Below, one piece after another: positions 44,028 to 52,816 of a DNA stretch of 64,000 bases. Each line of letters opens with the position of its first letter. Position 1 is the first letter of the stretch. The stretch comes from Acetothermia bacterium 64_32 (lineage in GTDB: Bacteria > Bipolaricaulota > Bipolaricaulia > Bipolaricaulales > Bipolaricaulaceae): contig LGFI01000007.1 in assembly GCA_001508155.1 (NCBI GenBank), positions 34,956 through 98,955 of the forward strand, given 5' to 3'. The position numbers and the translations under genes were made by a program. The notes under the pieces were generated by a model. The model was not told where the DNA came from. It saw only the letters and a list, made by a program, of their open reading frames with translations, and did not search any database.

Positions 44028-46674
44028 ACATCCTCTTATCCGCCTCTATGAGGAGCCTGTCGAGGTCGAACTCCCCCTCCGGCCCCCAGGTGGCCACCCC
44101 TATTGAAAGCCCGATCGGGACCTCCAGGTCGGAGAAGGCCTCCTTCATCCCCCCTTTCAGGCGGCGGACGACCGCCTCCACCTCACCCCCCATCTCGGGA
44201 AGCATCACCAGGAACTCGTCCCCCCCGATGCGCACCACGTAGTCCGCCTCTCGCAGGTTGGCCAGCAAATACCTCCCAATCCGCCTCAGCACCTCGTCCC
44301 CCTTCAGGTGTCCCAAGCGGTTATTGACCTGGCGGAAGCCGTCCACGTCCAGGTAGAGGAAGGCCAGGGGGCATCGTTTTCGCCGGGCGGCGGCCACCTG
44401 TTTGGTCACCGCCTCGTCCAAGAACCGCCGGTTGTAGAGCCCGGTCAAGGGATCGCGGATGGCGAGCTCCTGCAGGCGCTCCCGCGTCCGCAGGTTATCG
44501 AGCCCGATGGCGAGCTGTCCGGCCACGGTCTGCAGCACGGCCAGCTCCTCGAGGCCGAAGGCCCCCCGGCTATGGGACTCCACGTTCAAAACGCCCAAAA
44601 GCTCCTCTCCGATGAGGACCGGGACCGCCAGCACAGCCCGGCTTCCCCGATCCCCAGGCAGCCAGCGGGGGTCGGAGGGGGCCTCCGACAGGAGCAGGGG
44701 CTCCCGGCGCTCGGCCACCCACCACACCGCCCCCTTCCCCTGGGGGAGGCGCCAGTCGGCCCCCGTTGGCTCCAATGCCTCCAGCTCGAGCCCTTGGGGG
44801 CTGTATCCCAGGAAGGCACAGCTATCGAAACAGAGCCTGCTTTTGAGGAGCTCCATGACCTGGCCCAGCATCTGGCCGCGCGTCTTGGCGCGAGCCAGCC
44901 CGGTGGCCAGCCTATGCAGGCCGGCCAGCCGGTCCTGAGCGCGGATGAACCTCAAGGTGACCTCGCACCACAGCCCCAGTGTGGACAAGGTCTTGAGGTC
45001 CAGCTCCGACACCCGATAGGGGCGCTCCTCCGCCACCAGGAGCACTGCCACCGGCTCTGAGTCCACCTTTATGGGGACCACCAAGAAGCTGCCAAACCCG
45101 GCTCCTTTTTCGGAGGCTTTTGGGACCAGCTGTGGTTTTCCCTCCGAAAAGGCCCTGGCCAGGGCGCCTCTGGTCTCCGGGGGCCAAGCTCGCAAGGCCT
45201 TAACCTGCGCCTCCCCCTTGTCCCAGTATCTGAGGAGGCCCTGTTTCGCTTCCTGGTAGAGCCCCCCTGCCACCAGGGAGTAGGTGAGCTTTTGGCCCAA
45301 GAGGGATATGGCGCGGGTGAGGACCTCCTCCTCGGAGGAGGCCGTGGTCAGGCCCGGCCCCATGAGCTGGACGACGGCAAGATGCCGCTCGTTTTGGCCG
45401 TGCAGCCGCCAGGCGTGGGCCCGCTCCACCGCCAGGGCGGCTATCTCCGCCAGGTGCGTCACCGGCTCCAGCACCTCCGGGGTGGGGGCCCGCGGGTCCA
45501 CCGGATCGTCCAGCGACATGTGTCCGATGATGCGGCCGTGGGCCCGCAACGGGATCAGCAGAAGATCCCAGGGGTTCCACCCCTCCAGCTCCACCGTACC
45601 GGGCAGGCCCACCCCCTCCATCTCATAGGGGTTCTTGCTCGCCGGGACATAATAGGCCTCCGGCCCCAGGCGGAACTGGTCGGAAAAGTAGGCGCGACGC
45701 TGCTCGGGAGGGATACCCCGCGAGGAGAGGAGCTGGGCCTCCTCATCCTCACTCAGCCCCGAGGTGACCACCTCCTGCACCGGGGCGTCCAGCGGGTCCG
45801 GCCAAGCCAGGTCGTACAGGGCGATCACCGCCCGGCGGAACCCGCAGGTCGTCGTCACCGCATCCGCCACCCGCTGGAGGATGGTGCGGGGATGTTCTTC
45901 GGCTAAAAGGTCCCGAACCAAGCGGAACAGGACGCCCTGAAGGGCACTACGCCGACGCTCCGACTCCAGTTCCCTCACCAGGCCCGCGATCGCCGGTCGG
46001 CCCTGGGACTCCACCCGGCAGGAGTAGACCTCCACCCAGGTAGAGGCGCCGTCCTTCCTCACCAGGCGCACGGCATACGGGGGGTACTCACGGCCGGCGA
46101 GCTTGTCGGAAAGCACCTTTATAACCTGATCCCTGTGCTCTGGGTGGACCACCTCCGCCACCGGCTGCCCCACCAGCTCCTCCGGGGAGGAGGCAAGTAG
46201 CCGGGCCGCCTGGGGGCTCACGTAGGAAAAGCGCAGCCCCTGATCAAGAAGATACATCCCAAACCAGGGGAGTTCGGAAAAGAGCCTAAAGTTCTCCACG
46301 ATGTGGCGCGCTTCCTTCCTCTGTCGACAGATCTCCCCGATCAGCTTGGCCATGGCGGCCAGCGCCTTCGGCTGGTCCGCCCCCTCAATTAGGGGGACGG
46401 CGCCCTGCTCGGCCACGGCCCCGGCCTCGTCCGTCGGGACACCGGCCACGAACACGGCCGTCGGCGGCTTGCGGCCGGCCAGCTCCCGGACCAGGCCGAG
46501 GACCCCCGGTAGGGAAAAATCCAGGAACGCCACCTCAAACCGGCCACCGGAAACGGCATCCTCAGGGGACCGGCACAGCACCACCTGAACCCCCTGCGAG
46601 GCGAGCTCGGCGGCCAGCTCACGGGCCCAGTCCGGGCTCGGGCTTGCAACCAAGGCGCTACATACAGGTTTCAC
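43999..46674 (-). CDS. Multi-domain diguanylate cyclase (receiver-like, PAS, GAF repeats, GGDEF)
   Basis: An 891-residue signalling enzyme. A receiver-like domain (about 1-120) has FLDFSLPG with D52 at the phosphoacceptor position. A PAS domain spans about 128-245, GAF-like domains about 255-425, 435-590 and 600-720, and the GGDEF domain follows DPLTGLYNRRFL. GGDEF is at 817-821, and the inhibitory RxxD (READ) lies five residues before it. The first GAF (LLLIPLRAHGRIIG, SLDDP) is paralogous to that of the cyclase at 1-1309. GTG 46674 is the likely start. Confidence 0.93.
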   Translation of the reverse strand: MKPVCSALVASPSPDWARELAAELASQGVQVVLCRSPEDAVSGGRFEVAFLDFSLPGVLGLVRELAGRKPPTAVFVAGVPTDEAGAVAEQGAVPLIEGADQPKALAAMAKLIGEICRQRKEARHIVENFRLFSELPWFGMYLLDQGLRFSYVSPQAARLLASSPEELVGQPVAEVVHPEHRDQVIKVLSDKLAGREYPPYAVRLVRKDGASTWVEVYSCRVESQGRPAIAGLVRELESERRRSALQGVLFRLVRDLLAEEHPRTILQRVADAVTTTCGFRRAVIALYDLAWPDPLDAPVQEVVTSGLSEDEEAQLLSSRGIPPEQRRAYFSDQFRLGPEAYYVPASKNPYEMEGVGLPGTVELEGWNPWDLLLIPLRAHGRIIGHMSLDDPVDPRAPTPEVLEPVTHLAEIAALAVERAHAWRLHGQNERHLAVVQLMGPGLTTASSEEEVLTRAISLLGQKLTYSLVAGGLYQEAKQGLLRYWDKGEAQVKALRAWPPETRGALARAFSEGKPQLVPKASEKGAGFGSFLVVPIKVDSEPVAVLLVAEERPYRVSELDLKTLSTLGLWCEVTLRFIRAQDRLAGLHRLATGLARAKTRGQMLGQVMELLKSRLCFDSCAFLGYSPQGLELEALEPTGADWRLPQGKGAVWWVAERREPLLLSEAPSDPRWLPGDRGSRAVLAVPVLIGEELLGVLNVESHSRGAFGLEELAVLQTVAGQLAIGLDNLRTRERLQELAIRDPLTGLYNRRFLDEAVTKQVAAARRKRCPLAFLYLDVDGFRQVNNRLGHLKGDEVLRRIGRYLLANLREADYVVRIGGDEFLVMLPEMGGEVEAVVRRLKGGMKEAFSDLEVPIGLSIGVATWGPEGEFDLDRLLIEADKRMYEDKRSACN

Positions 46675-46713
46675 CGGCGGAACCCTCTAGCAAGCTTTAC
46701 AAGATTGGATCAA

Positions 46714-46719
46714 ATTATA
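46714..46719 (-). promoter_or_regulatory. -10 box upstream of the large diguanylate cyclase
   Basis: TATAAT on the minus strand lies just beyond the era stop and 39 nt before GTG 46674. The gap of 46 nt between era and the cyclase is the widest in this series, so a separate promoter is plausible. No convincing -35 box. Confidence 0.35.
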
Positions 46720-46720
46720 G

Positions 46721-47608
46721 CTAGTCGCCCGTCAGGCGGGCAATCTCAAGCTCGTCTTCTGTCCAGCGGGGCTTTACCTTGACGTGCAGGGAGAGGAACA
46801 CCTTCTTCCCCAGGAGCGCCTCCAGCTCAAGGCGGGAGAGCCTACCGATCTCCTTCAGCTTCTGGCCGCCTTTTCCGATGACGATGGCCTTCTGGGAGTC
46901 CTTAGCTACATAAATCGTGGCGTAGATCTCAATAAGGGAACGGTCATCTCGCTCGTGGACCCGATCCACCACCACGGCCGTGGAGTAGGGGATCTCCTGG
47001 TAGGTGAGGTGGAAGATCTTCTCCCGGATGAGCTCGGCCACGATGAACTCAAACGGCCGGTCGACGGCCACCCCGTCCGGGAACAGGGGCTCCCCCTCGG
47101 GCAGGTATCGGACGATCAGCTCCAGGGCCCGGTCCAGGTTTTTGCCCTTAATGCAGGAGATGGGCACGAGCTCATCGAAGATCCCCAGCTTCTCGTAAGC
47201 TAGCAGGGTCTCGGGGAGCTGGTTTCCCTTGGCCTGGTCGATCTTGTTCACGAGGAGGAGCTTGGGACAGGGGAGGGTGCGGATCCTCGGGAGGACCTCC
47301 TGGTCGTAGGGGTCCACCCCGCCGGTGGGCTCGGTCATGTAAAGGAGCTCGTCCACCCCGGCCAGGGCGCGGAAGGCCTCCCGCAGGATATGGGCCGACA
47401 GTTTATTTACCGGCCGGTGCAGCCCCGGGGTGTCCACGAACACCACCTGGGCCTCGTCGGTGGTGTAGATACAGCGGATGCGGTTGCGGGTGGTCTGGGG
47501 GCGGTCCGAGACGATGACCACCTTCTGCCCCATGACAGCATTGATAAACGTGGACTTGCCCACGTTCGTCTTCCCCACGACTGCTACTATTCCCGCCTTA
47601 TAAGCCAC
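46721..47608 (-). CDS. era: GTPase Era
   Basis: A 295-residue ribosome-assembly GTPase. G1 GKTNVGKS (about 12-19), G3 DTPG, G4 NKID and a C-terminal KH domain (IGKGGQKLKEIG) are present. Era binds the 3' end of 16S rRNA during 30S maturation. It overlaps the end of hutH by 11 nt. Confidence 0.97.
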   Translation of the reverse strand: MAYKAGIVAVVGKTNVGKSTFINAVMGQKVVIVSDRPQTTRNRIRCIYTTDEAQVVFVDTPGLHRPVNKLSAHILREAFRALAGVDELLYMTEPTGGVDPYDQEVLPRIRTLPCPKLLLVNKIDQAKGNQLPETLLAYEKLGIFDELVPISCIKGKNLDRALELIVRYLPEGEPLFPDGVAVDRPFEFIVAELIREKIFHLTYQEIPYSTAVVVDRVHERDDRSLIEIYATIYVAKDSQKAIVIGKGGQKLKEIGRLSRLELEALLGKKVFLSLHVKVKPRWTEDELEIARLTGD

Positions 47609-49094
47609 CTACGCTCACTTCTCCTGATCTAACCGCTTCTCGAACCTTGGCGATGGCCTCCCCCAGGTACCGGTCCGGCCCGGGTGGTGGGACCAGCTGC
47701 GAAAGCCTTTCGTAAGGGGCCTTGGTGGCCGGGGAGAGGCCCTCCTCCCCGGCCAGGGCCACCGCCCACCGGGCGCATGTGAGCTCCAGCGCCACCTGAG
47801 AGATCACGTTTTCTGCTATCCTAAGCGCCTTCCACGCGGAGGTCGCCCCCATGGAGTTGTGGTCTTCTTTCCCGGCCGAGGTGGGGATGGAGTCCACCGC
47901 CGCCGGATGCGAAAGCACCTTGTTCTCCGCGGTCAGGGAGGCGGCGGTGTATTGAAGCAGCATGAGCCCGGATGAGGGGCCGGCCTCGGGGGAGAGGAAC
48001 GGGGGAAGGCCTCTTTCCTCAGCCGAAAGGAGGAGGCTCATGCGGCGCTCGCAGCCGGCACCCAGCTCCGCCAGGGCAACCGCCAGGGCCTCGGCGGAGA
48101 AGGCCAGTATCTCCCCGTGGAAATTGCCCCCGGGCAGGACCTCCCCGTCCGGGAATATCAAGGGGTTGTCGGTGGCGGAGTTCATCTCGATCCTGAGCCT
48201 TTCCTCCACCCAAAGGAGGGCCTCCAAGACCGGCCCGAGCAGTTGGGGAAGACACCGGAGGGAATAGGGATCCTGCACGTCCCCTTTCCAGCTGTCCGTA
48301 AGCGAGCTTCCGGAAAGTAGCTCCCTGAGCTTTCTTGCCACCTTTATCTGGCCGGGATGGGGGCGGGCCTCGTGCAGCCTTTCGTCCAGGGGGGCGGTGC
48401 TCCCCCGCAGGGCCTGGAAGGTGAGGGAGGAGGAAAGGAGCGCTGCCTGGAACGCCCGCCGGCCCAGGGCCCAGGCGAGGGTGGTGAGGGAGAGCATGTA
48501 CGAGGTGCCGTTGAGGAGCGCCAGGCCCTCTTTTGGGGCAAGGCCGGAAAGGGGGGAAAGCCCGGCCCGCCTCAGGGCTTCTTCCCCTGGGAGCTCCTCC
48601 CCCCGGAAGCGGGCCCTCCCCTCCCCCAGGAGAACCAGGGAAAGATGTGCCAAGGGCACCAGGTCCCCGGAGGCCCCCACCGACCCCTGCTCGGGCACCA
48701 CCGGGTACACCCCGGCGTTCAGCATCCCCAAAAGGAGCTCAATCACCTCGGGCCTGACCCCGGAAAGGCCCTTGAGGAGGGAATTGGCCCGGAAGAGAAG
48801 CATCCCCCGCACCGCCTCGTCGGAAAGGGGGGCTCCCACCCCGGCGGCGTGGGAGCGGACGACGTTCTCCTGCAAGGCCCCGAAGTCCTCGGGGGGGATG
48901 GAGACCCGACTGAGCTTCCCGAAGCCGGTGCTTACCCCGTAGATGGGCCCGCCCTGGGAGATCCGCACGAGCAGCCGCCGGTGGCTTTCGCTGACCCTGG
49001 AAAGGGCGTCCGGTGAAGCCCGCACCCCTTCCCCTGCCAGCATGACCCGGGCCGCGGCCTCGGGGGTCAGGGTATGTCCGTCGAGCTCCACCAT
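47598..49094 (-). CDS. hutH: Histidine ammonia-lyase
   Basis: A 498-residue lyase that turns histidine to urocanate and ammonia. The prosthetic MIO group forms from ASG in GSVGASGDLVPLAH. YGVSTGFGKL near the N-terminus, NGTSYMLS and SAGKEDHNSMG near the active site fit the histidine rather than phenylalanine branch. ATG 49094 is preceded 8 nt away by TATACT and has no ribosome binding site. No other hut genes are present, so histidine degradation is either completed elsewhere or the enzyme serves another role. Confidence 0.92.
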   Translation of the reverse strand: MVELDGHTLTPEAAARVMLAGEGVRASPDALSRVSESHRRLLVRISQGGPIYGVSTGFGKLSRVSIPPEDFGALQENVVRSHAAGVGAPLSDEAVRGMLLFRANSLLKGLSGVRPEVIELLLGMLNAGVYPVVPEQGSVGASGDLVPLAHLSLVLLGEGRARFRGEELPGEEALRRAGLSPLSGLAPKEGLALLNGTSYMLSLTTLAWALGRRAFQAALLSSSLTFQALRGSTAPLDERLHEARPHPGQIKVARKLRELLSGSSLTDSWKGDVQDPYSLRCLPQLLGPVLEALLWVEERLRIEMNSATDNPLIFPDGEVLPGGNFHGEILAFSAEALAVALAELGAGCERRMSLLLSAEERGLPPFLSPEAGPSSGLMLLQYTAASLTAENKVLSHPAAVDSIPTSAGKEDHNSMGATSAWKALRIAENVISQVALELTCARWAVALAGEEGLSPATKAPYERLSQLVPPPGPDRYLGEAIAKVREAVRSGEVSVGGL

Positions 49095-49102
49095 GACGGT
49101 GG

Positions 49103-49132
49103 AGTATAGCCTCCCCGGCCCGCCTCTTCCAA
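49103..49132 (-). promoter_or_regulatory. Leaderless-type promoter of the hutH-era series
   Basis: On the minus strand TTGGAA (49127-49132) and TATACT (49103-49108) are 18 nt apart. TATACT ends 8 nt before ATG 49094. Confidence 0.52.
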
Positions 49133-49178
49133 ACTCCCCCGCCGGGGCGGGGAGTAAAATCCCTTGGGAGGGAAACCC

Positions 49179-49367
49179 ATGAAGCTGATGGTGGTTGACG
49201 AGCGGAAGGAGCTTTTCCGCGAGCCATATGTGCTTCGGCTCGGAGGTTGGACCCTGGAGCGGTATCTTTTCGAGGCCCCGGAGGACCTCATCTGGGAGTT
49301 CGTGCGAGGGGAGGTGTTGATGTATCGCTCCCCACCCTCTCCTGGGAAAAAGCTTGCCCACCCCTGA
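49179..49367 (+). pseudogene. Uma2-family (DUF820) endonuclease remnant
   Basis: A 62-codon fragment. RLGGWTLERYLFEAPED, then WEFVRGEVLMYRSPPSP, matches the N-terminal segment of Uma2-type PD-(D/E)XK nuclease-fold proteins, which are normally about 190 residues. After about residue 57 the similarity stops and the frame ends. The remaining two thirds are not found downstream in any frame I could read, so it is a decayed copy. Confidence 0.6.
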
Positions 49368-49843
49368 CCAGTTCTTCTGTCCCACGTGAGCCGGGTCTTT
49401 TTTGGTTGAGCATGCGGCGGTGGTGGCCGGACTCAGCTGAAGAAGGAGCTTCTCCGTGTCCGGCCGGATAGAGATTCCCGCCGCTTGGAGCCGGCCACGG
49501 TCTCAGGAAGAAAGGGGGCCGGGCACTTGGAACAGAGGCACCCGCAGGATCCACACACGGCGAGCAGGGCGGCCTTTACATCAGGGGTGTAAAGCCGTGG
49601 TCTTCCCCGTCGATCGAGATGTTTTGACCGGTAGCCATGGCGAAGGAGCCGGATCGCCGACTTCCGGGATAGCCCGTTAAGCCGTGAGCTCTCAAGATAC
49701 CTGGGTCGTCAGCCCTCCACTAGCTCCCTACACTCGCTTGGGTCATCGGTTCCTCCTTGGTGACCCGAATTGTGGGATCGATGGCCCTTCGGTAGCGATT
49801 TCCCTGAGGCAATTCGCCGGGTTGGCCAAGGACCGAAGACGGG
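49368..49843. other. About 475 nt with no recognisable gene, upstream of pyrG
   Basis: Frames here are short and show no family similarity. I see no tRNA, SRP RNA, RNase P or tmRNA signature. It may hold the rest of a decayed insertion with the Uma2 remnant, or a long pyrG leader, although a promoter close to pyrG makes the latter unnecessary. Confidence 0.4.
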
Positions 49844-49849
49844 TAAAAT
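49822..49849 (+). promoter_or_regulatory. Probable pyrG promoter
   Basis: TTGGCC (49822-49827) and TAAAAT (49844-49849) are 16 nt apart. The -10 box overlaps ATG 49848, so translation would begin at GTG 49854 or TTG 49857 on a leaderless transcript. Confidence 0.4.
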
Positions 49850-51443
49850 GCGGGTGTTGGGAAAGTTCGTGTTCGTCACCGGCGGAGTTCTCTCGGGCCT
49901 TGGGAAGGGGGTGATGGCCGCTTCCCTGGGCTGCCTTCTCAGCTCCCGCGGCATAAAGGTCACCCTCCAGAAGATCGATCCTTACCTCAACGTGGATGCC
50001 GGCACCATGAACCCCTACGAGCACGGGGAGGTGTTCGTCACCCACGACGGCCTTGAAACCGACCTGGATATCGGACACTACGAGAGGTTCACCCACCAGG
50101 ATCTGTCCCGGGCCAACTACCTCACTACCGGCCAGGTTTACTGGAACGTCATCCAGCGGGAACGTCGGGGGGATTACCTGGGTCACACCGTACAGGTGGT
50201 TCCCCACATCACCGACGAGATAAAAAAGCTCGTCCGGAGGGCGGTGGAGGCCACCGGGGCGGAGGTGGCCATCGTGGAGGTGGGGGGCACCGTGGGGGAT
50301 ATGGAAGGCCTGCCATATCTTGAGGCCCTAAGGCAGCTTCGTGACGAGCTCCCCCGAGAGGACACGGCCTTCGTACACCTAACCTACGTGCCCGTGCTTT
50401 CCACCACCGGGGAGCTCAAGACAAAGCCCACCCAACACTCGGTGCGGGAACTCCGGGAAGCCGGGATCCAACCGGACTTCATCATCGCCCGCTGCCCCGC
50501 CCCCCTCCCCAAGGGCCTGCGAGAGAAGATCGCCCTTTTCTGCGACGTCCCCCCAGAGCATGTCATCGAGGACCGGGACCTCCCCTCCATTTACGAGGTC
50601 CCCCTGGCCCTGCGGGAGGAGGGGCTGGATCGCCGGGTGTGCGAGCGCCTCGCCCTCGCCTCCCGGAAGATGGACCTCTCCCAATGGGAGGCGTTTGTCC
50701 GTCGCCTACGGGCCCCCAAACGCCAGGTGGAGGTGGGGATCGTGGGCAAATACGTGGAGCTCCACGACGCCTATCTCTCCATCATCGAGGCCCTGGCCCA
50801 CGCCGGGGCCGCCTTGGAAACCCAGGTGCGCATCCGCTGGATCCCTTCACAGAAGGTGGAGGAGGATGAGGGGGTGCTTGAGGGGGTCTCCGGGCTCCTG
50901 GTCCCGGGCGGCTTCGGGGAGCGGGGGATCGAGGGGAAGATCCTGGCGGCCGATTACGCCCGCAGAAGGGGGATCCCCTATTTTGGGATCTGCCTTGGGA
51001 TGCAGGTGGCGGTAATTGCCTTCGCCCGCCAGGTCCTGGGCCTCAAGGGGGCCAACTCCACGGAGTTCGACCCCAAAACCCCCTATCCGGTGATCGACCT
51101 TTTGCCCGGACAGGGGGAGGTGAACGAAAAGGGAGGGACGATGCGGCTCGGGGCCTACCCGGCCGTCCTGGCCCCGGGGAGCCAGGCCAGGGCCCTCTAC
51201 GGAAAGGAGCTCGTCCACGAGCGACACCGCCACCGGTATGAGTTCAACCCGGATTTCTTGGAAAGGTTCGAGGCCGCCGGCATGCTGGCCACCGGGAAAT
51301 CCCCGGACGGCCGCCTGGTGGAGATCATGGAGATCCCCGGTCACCCCTGGTACGTGGGGGTTCAGTTCCACCCGGAGTTCACCTCCCGCCCCCTCCGGCC
51401 CCATCCGCTGTTCTGCGGGTTCATCCAGGCATGCCTCTCCTGA
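49848..51443 (+). CDS. pyrG: CTP synthase
   Basis: A 531-residue enzyme (from ATG 49848) that aminates UTP to CTP with glutamine. KFVFVTGGVLSGLGKG is the synthase P-loop; the glutaminase domain has the catalytic Cys in FGICLGMQ and the His/Glu in VQFHPEF. Other members start two or three residues before KF or KY, which favours GTG 49854 or TTG 49857 over ATG 49848 and agrees with the -10 box position. Its last 13 nt overlap the LptC-like gene. Confidence 0.97.
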   Translation: MRVLGKFVFVTGGVLSGLGKGVMAASLGCLLSSRGIKVTLQKIDPYLNVDAGTMNPYEHGEVFVTHDGLETDLDIGHYERFTHQDLSRANYLTTGQVYWNVIQRERRGDYLGHTVQVVPHITDEIKKLVRRAVEATGAEVAIVEVGGTVGDMEGLPYLEALRQLRDELPREDTAFVHLTYVPVLSTTGELKTKPTQHSVRELREAGIQPDFIIARCPAPLPKGLREKIALFCDVPPEHVIEDRDLPSIYEVPLALREEGLDRRVCERLALASRKMDLSQWEAFVRRLRAPKRQVEVGIVGKYVELHDAYLSIIEALAHAGAALETQVRIRWIPSQKVEEDEGVLEGVSGLLVPGGFGERGIEGKILAADYARRRGIPYFGICLGMQVAVIAFARQVLGLKGANSTEFDPKTPYPVIDLLPGQGEVNEKGGTMRLGAYPAVLAPGSQARALYGKELVHERHRHRYEFNPDFLERFEAAGMLATGKSPDGRLVEIMEIPGHPWYVGVQFHPEFTSRPLRPHPLFCGFIQACLS

Positions 51444-52039
51444 TATTGCTTGCGGCCTTCCTCGCCCTGGGACAGGAGGTGGAGTTCCAGGCCCCCTGGC
51501 TCACCGTGTACGATGCGGCCGGCCGGCCCCGCTGGGAAGTAACCCTGGCCCGCCTGGCCAGGACGGAGGAGGGCTGGGAGGGGGAAGAGGTGGAGGTGCG
51601 CCTTTATTGGGAAGGGGAGCGCAAGTTCCTGCTTTTCGCCCCCCGGATCCAGGCAGATAAGCTGGGCAGAAACTGGACCCTGAGCGGGGGCATCACCGGG
51701 AAGGCCGCTGGCCTTGAGTTTTCCTGCGAGTCCGCCACCTGGGAGGGAAGCCTTAGGCTAACCGGGCTCTCCGCCCAAGGGGAGGAGCTCTCCCTCGTCG
51801 CCGAGGGAGCCGCCTGGTCGGGTGGGAACACCGTGAGCCTCCTTGGGGTACGGGCCCAGACCAAGGGCTGGGAGGTGGAGCTTGGGGAGGCCGACTACGA
51901 CCTCGAGGAAGGGGTCCTGTCCGGCCGGTCGGCCCGCATTGTGGGCCACGGGTTCGAGCTTTTGGCCGAGCGGGCCTGTATCCTGGTCCGGGAGGGGGGG
52001 CTGGAGCTGGAGGGGGCCAGTGTCCTCCCACACCCTTGA
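51431..52039 (+). CDS. LptC/OstA-like periplasmic protein
   Basis: A 202-residue protein with an N-terminal hydrophobic signal or anchor (PLLILLAAFLALG). The rest is beta-strand-rich (WEGSLRLTGLSAQGEELSLVAEGAAW), like the OstA/LptC jellyroll that carries LPS across the periplasm. Sequence similarity alone is weak. The call rests mainly on its position 20 nt into overlap with lptB. A membrane anchor and bridge role is therefore an inference. Confidence 0.6.
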   Translation: MPLLILLAAFLALGQEVEFQAPWLTVYDAAGRPRWEVTLARLARTEEGWEGEEVEVRLYWEGERKFLLFAPRIQADKLGRNWTLSGGITGKAAGLEFSCESATWEGSLRLTGLSAQGEELSLVAEGAAWSGGNTVSLLGVRAQTKGWEVELGEADYDLEEGVLSGRSARIVGHGFELLAERACILVREGGLELEGASVLPHP

Positions 52040-52742
52040 GGGCCGGGGGCTGGTCAAGCGGTTCGGCCGCAAGCCGGCCGTGGACGGCCTGTCGCTCGCC
52101 TTCCGCTCCGGGGAGGTGACCGGGCTCCTTGGGCCCAACGGCGCGGGCAAGACAACCACGTTCTACCTTATCGTTGGGTTCCTGGCACCGACCGCCGGCC
52201 AGGTGCTCCTGGACGGCCAGGCGGTCGGCCACCTCCCCTTCTTCCGCCGCGCCCGGATGGGGATCCACTACCTTCCCCAGGAGCCGTCGGTGTTCCTCCG
52301 CACCACGGTGGAGGGAAACCTGCGGCTGGCCCTGGAGGGGCTAGGGGCCAGCTGGGACGGGAGGGTGGACGCCCTGCTCTCCGAGCTGGGCCTGGCGGGG
52401 TTGCGGCGGCGCCCGGTGACCCGGCTTTCGGCAGGGGAAAGACGCAAGGTGGAGCTCGCCCGGGTCCTGGTGGCCCGCCCCCTGTTCCTCCTCCTGGACG
52501 AACCCTTCTCCGGGGTGGACCCCATCACCGTAGCCGAGCTCTCGCAACTCATAAGGAAACTCGCCGGGGAGGGGATCGGCATCGCCATCTGCGATCACAA
52601 CGTGCGGGATACCCTGCGGATCACGGACCGGGCATACATCATCCACTCAGGAAAACTCCTCCTCTCCGGCACCCCGGAGGAGATCGCCGCCGACGAACTC
52701 GCCCGCCGCACCTACCTGGGCCAGGACTTCTCCCTCAGCTGA
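52020..52742 (+). CDS. lptB: LPS export ABC transporter ATPase LptB
   Basis: A 240-residue ATPase. Walker A is GPNGAGKTT, the LptB-typical Q-loop region is GIHYLPQEPSVF, and Walker B is LLLDEPFSGVDPI followed by ICDHNVRDTL, close to the LptB consensus. The signature is LSAGERRKVE (LSAGE rather than LSGGE). GTG 52020 has GGAGGGGG upstream. It powers LPS extraction by LptFG; those permeases are not in the window. It implies an LPS-bearing outer membrane. Confidence 0.92.
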   Translation: MSSHTLEGRGLVKRFGRKPAVDGLSLAFRSGEVTGLLGPNGAGKTTTFYLIVGFLAPTAGQVLLDGQAVGHLPFFRRARMGIHYLPQEPSVFLRTTVEGNLRLALEGLGASWDGRVDALLSELGLAGLRRRPVTRLSAGERRKVELARVLVARPLFLLLDEPFSGVDPITVAELSQLIRKLAGEGIGIAICDHNVRDTLRITDRAYIIHSGKLLLSGTPEEIAADELARRTYLGQDFSLS

Positions 52743-52778
52743 CCCCCCTCCTTTCAGTTTCACAGAACAATTTCACTG

Positions 52779-52793
52779 TCACTTGACAAGTGA
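52779..52793. promoter_or_regulatory. Palindromic operator overlapping the -35 box of the XRE-cupin gene
   Basis: TCACTTGACAAGTGA is a perfect 7-bp inverted repeat around one base. It contains the TTGACA -35 hexamer (52783-52788), so a bound repressor would block polymerase. Related TTTCA half-elements recur on both sides (52754-52803). Autoregulation by the adjacent regulator is the simplest reading. Confidence 0.65.
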
Positions 52794-52810
52794 AATAATT
52801 TCAGTATAAT
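52783..52810 (+). promoter_or_regulatory. Consensus sigma70-type promoter of the hydantoinase operon
   Basis: TTGACA (52783-52788), a 16-nt spacer and TATAAT (52805-52810) match the consensus at all twelve positions. TATAAT ends 6 nt before ATG 52817, so the transcript should start at or within one or two bases of the start codon. Confidence 0.85.
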
Positions 52811-52816
52811 GGCAAC

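Noticed and set aside
49368..49843. tRNA, SRP RNA, tmRNA or RNase P RNA
   Set aside because: No T-loop, tetraloop or conserved core signatures were recognised.
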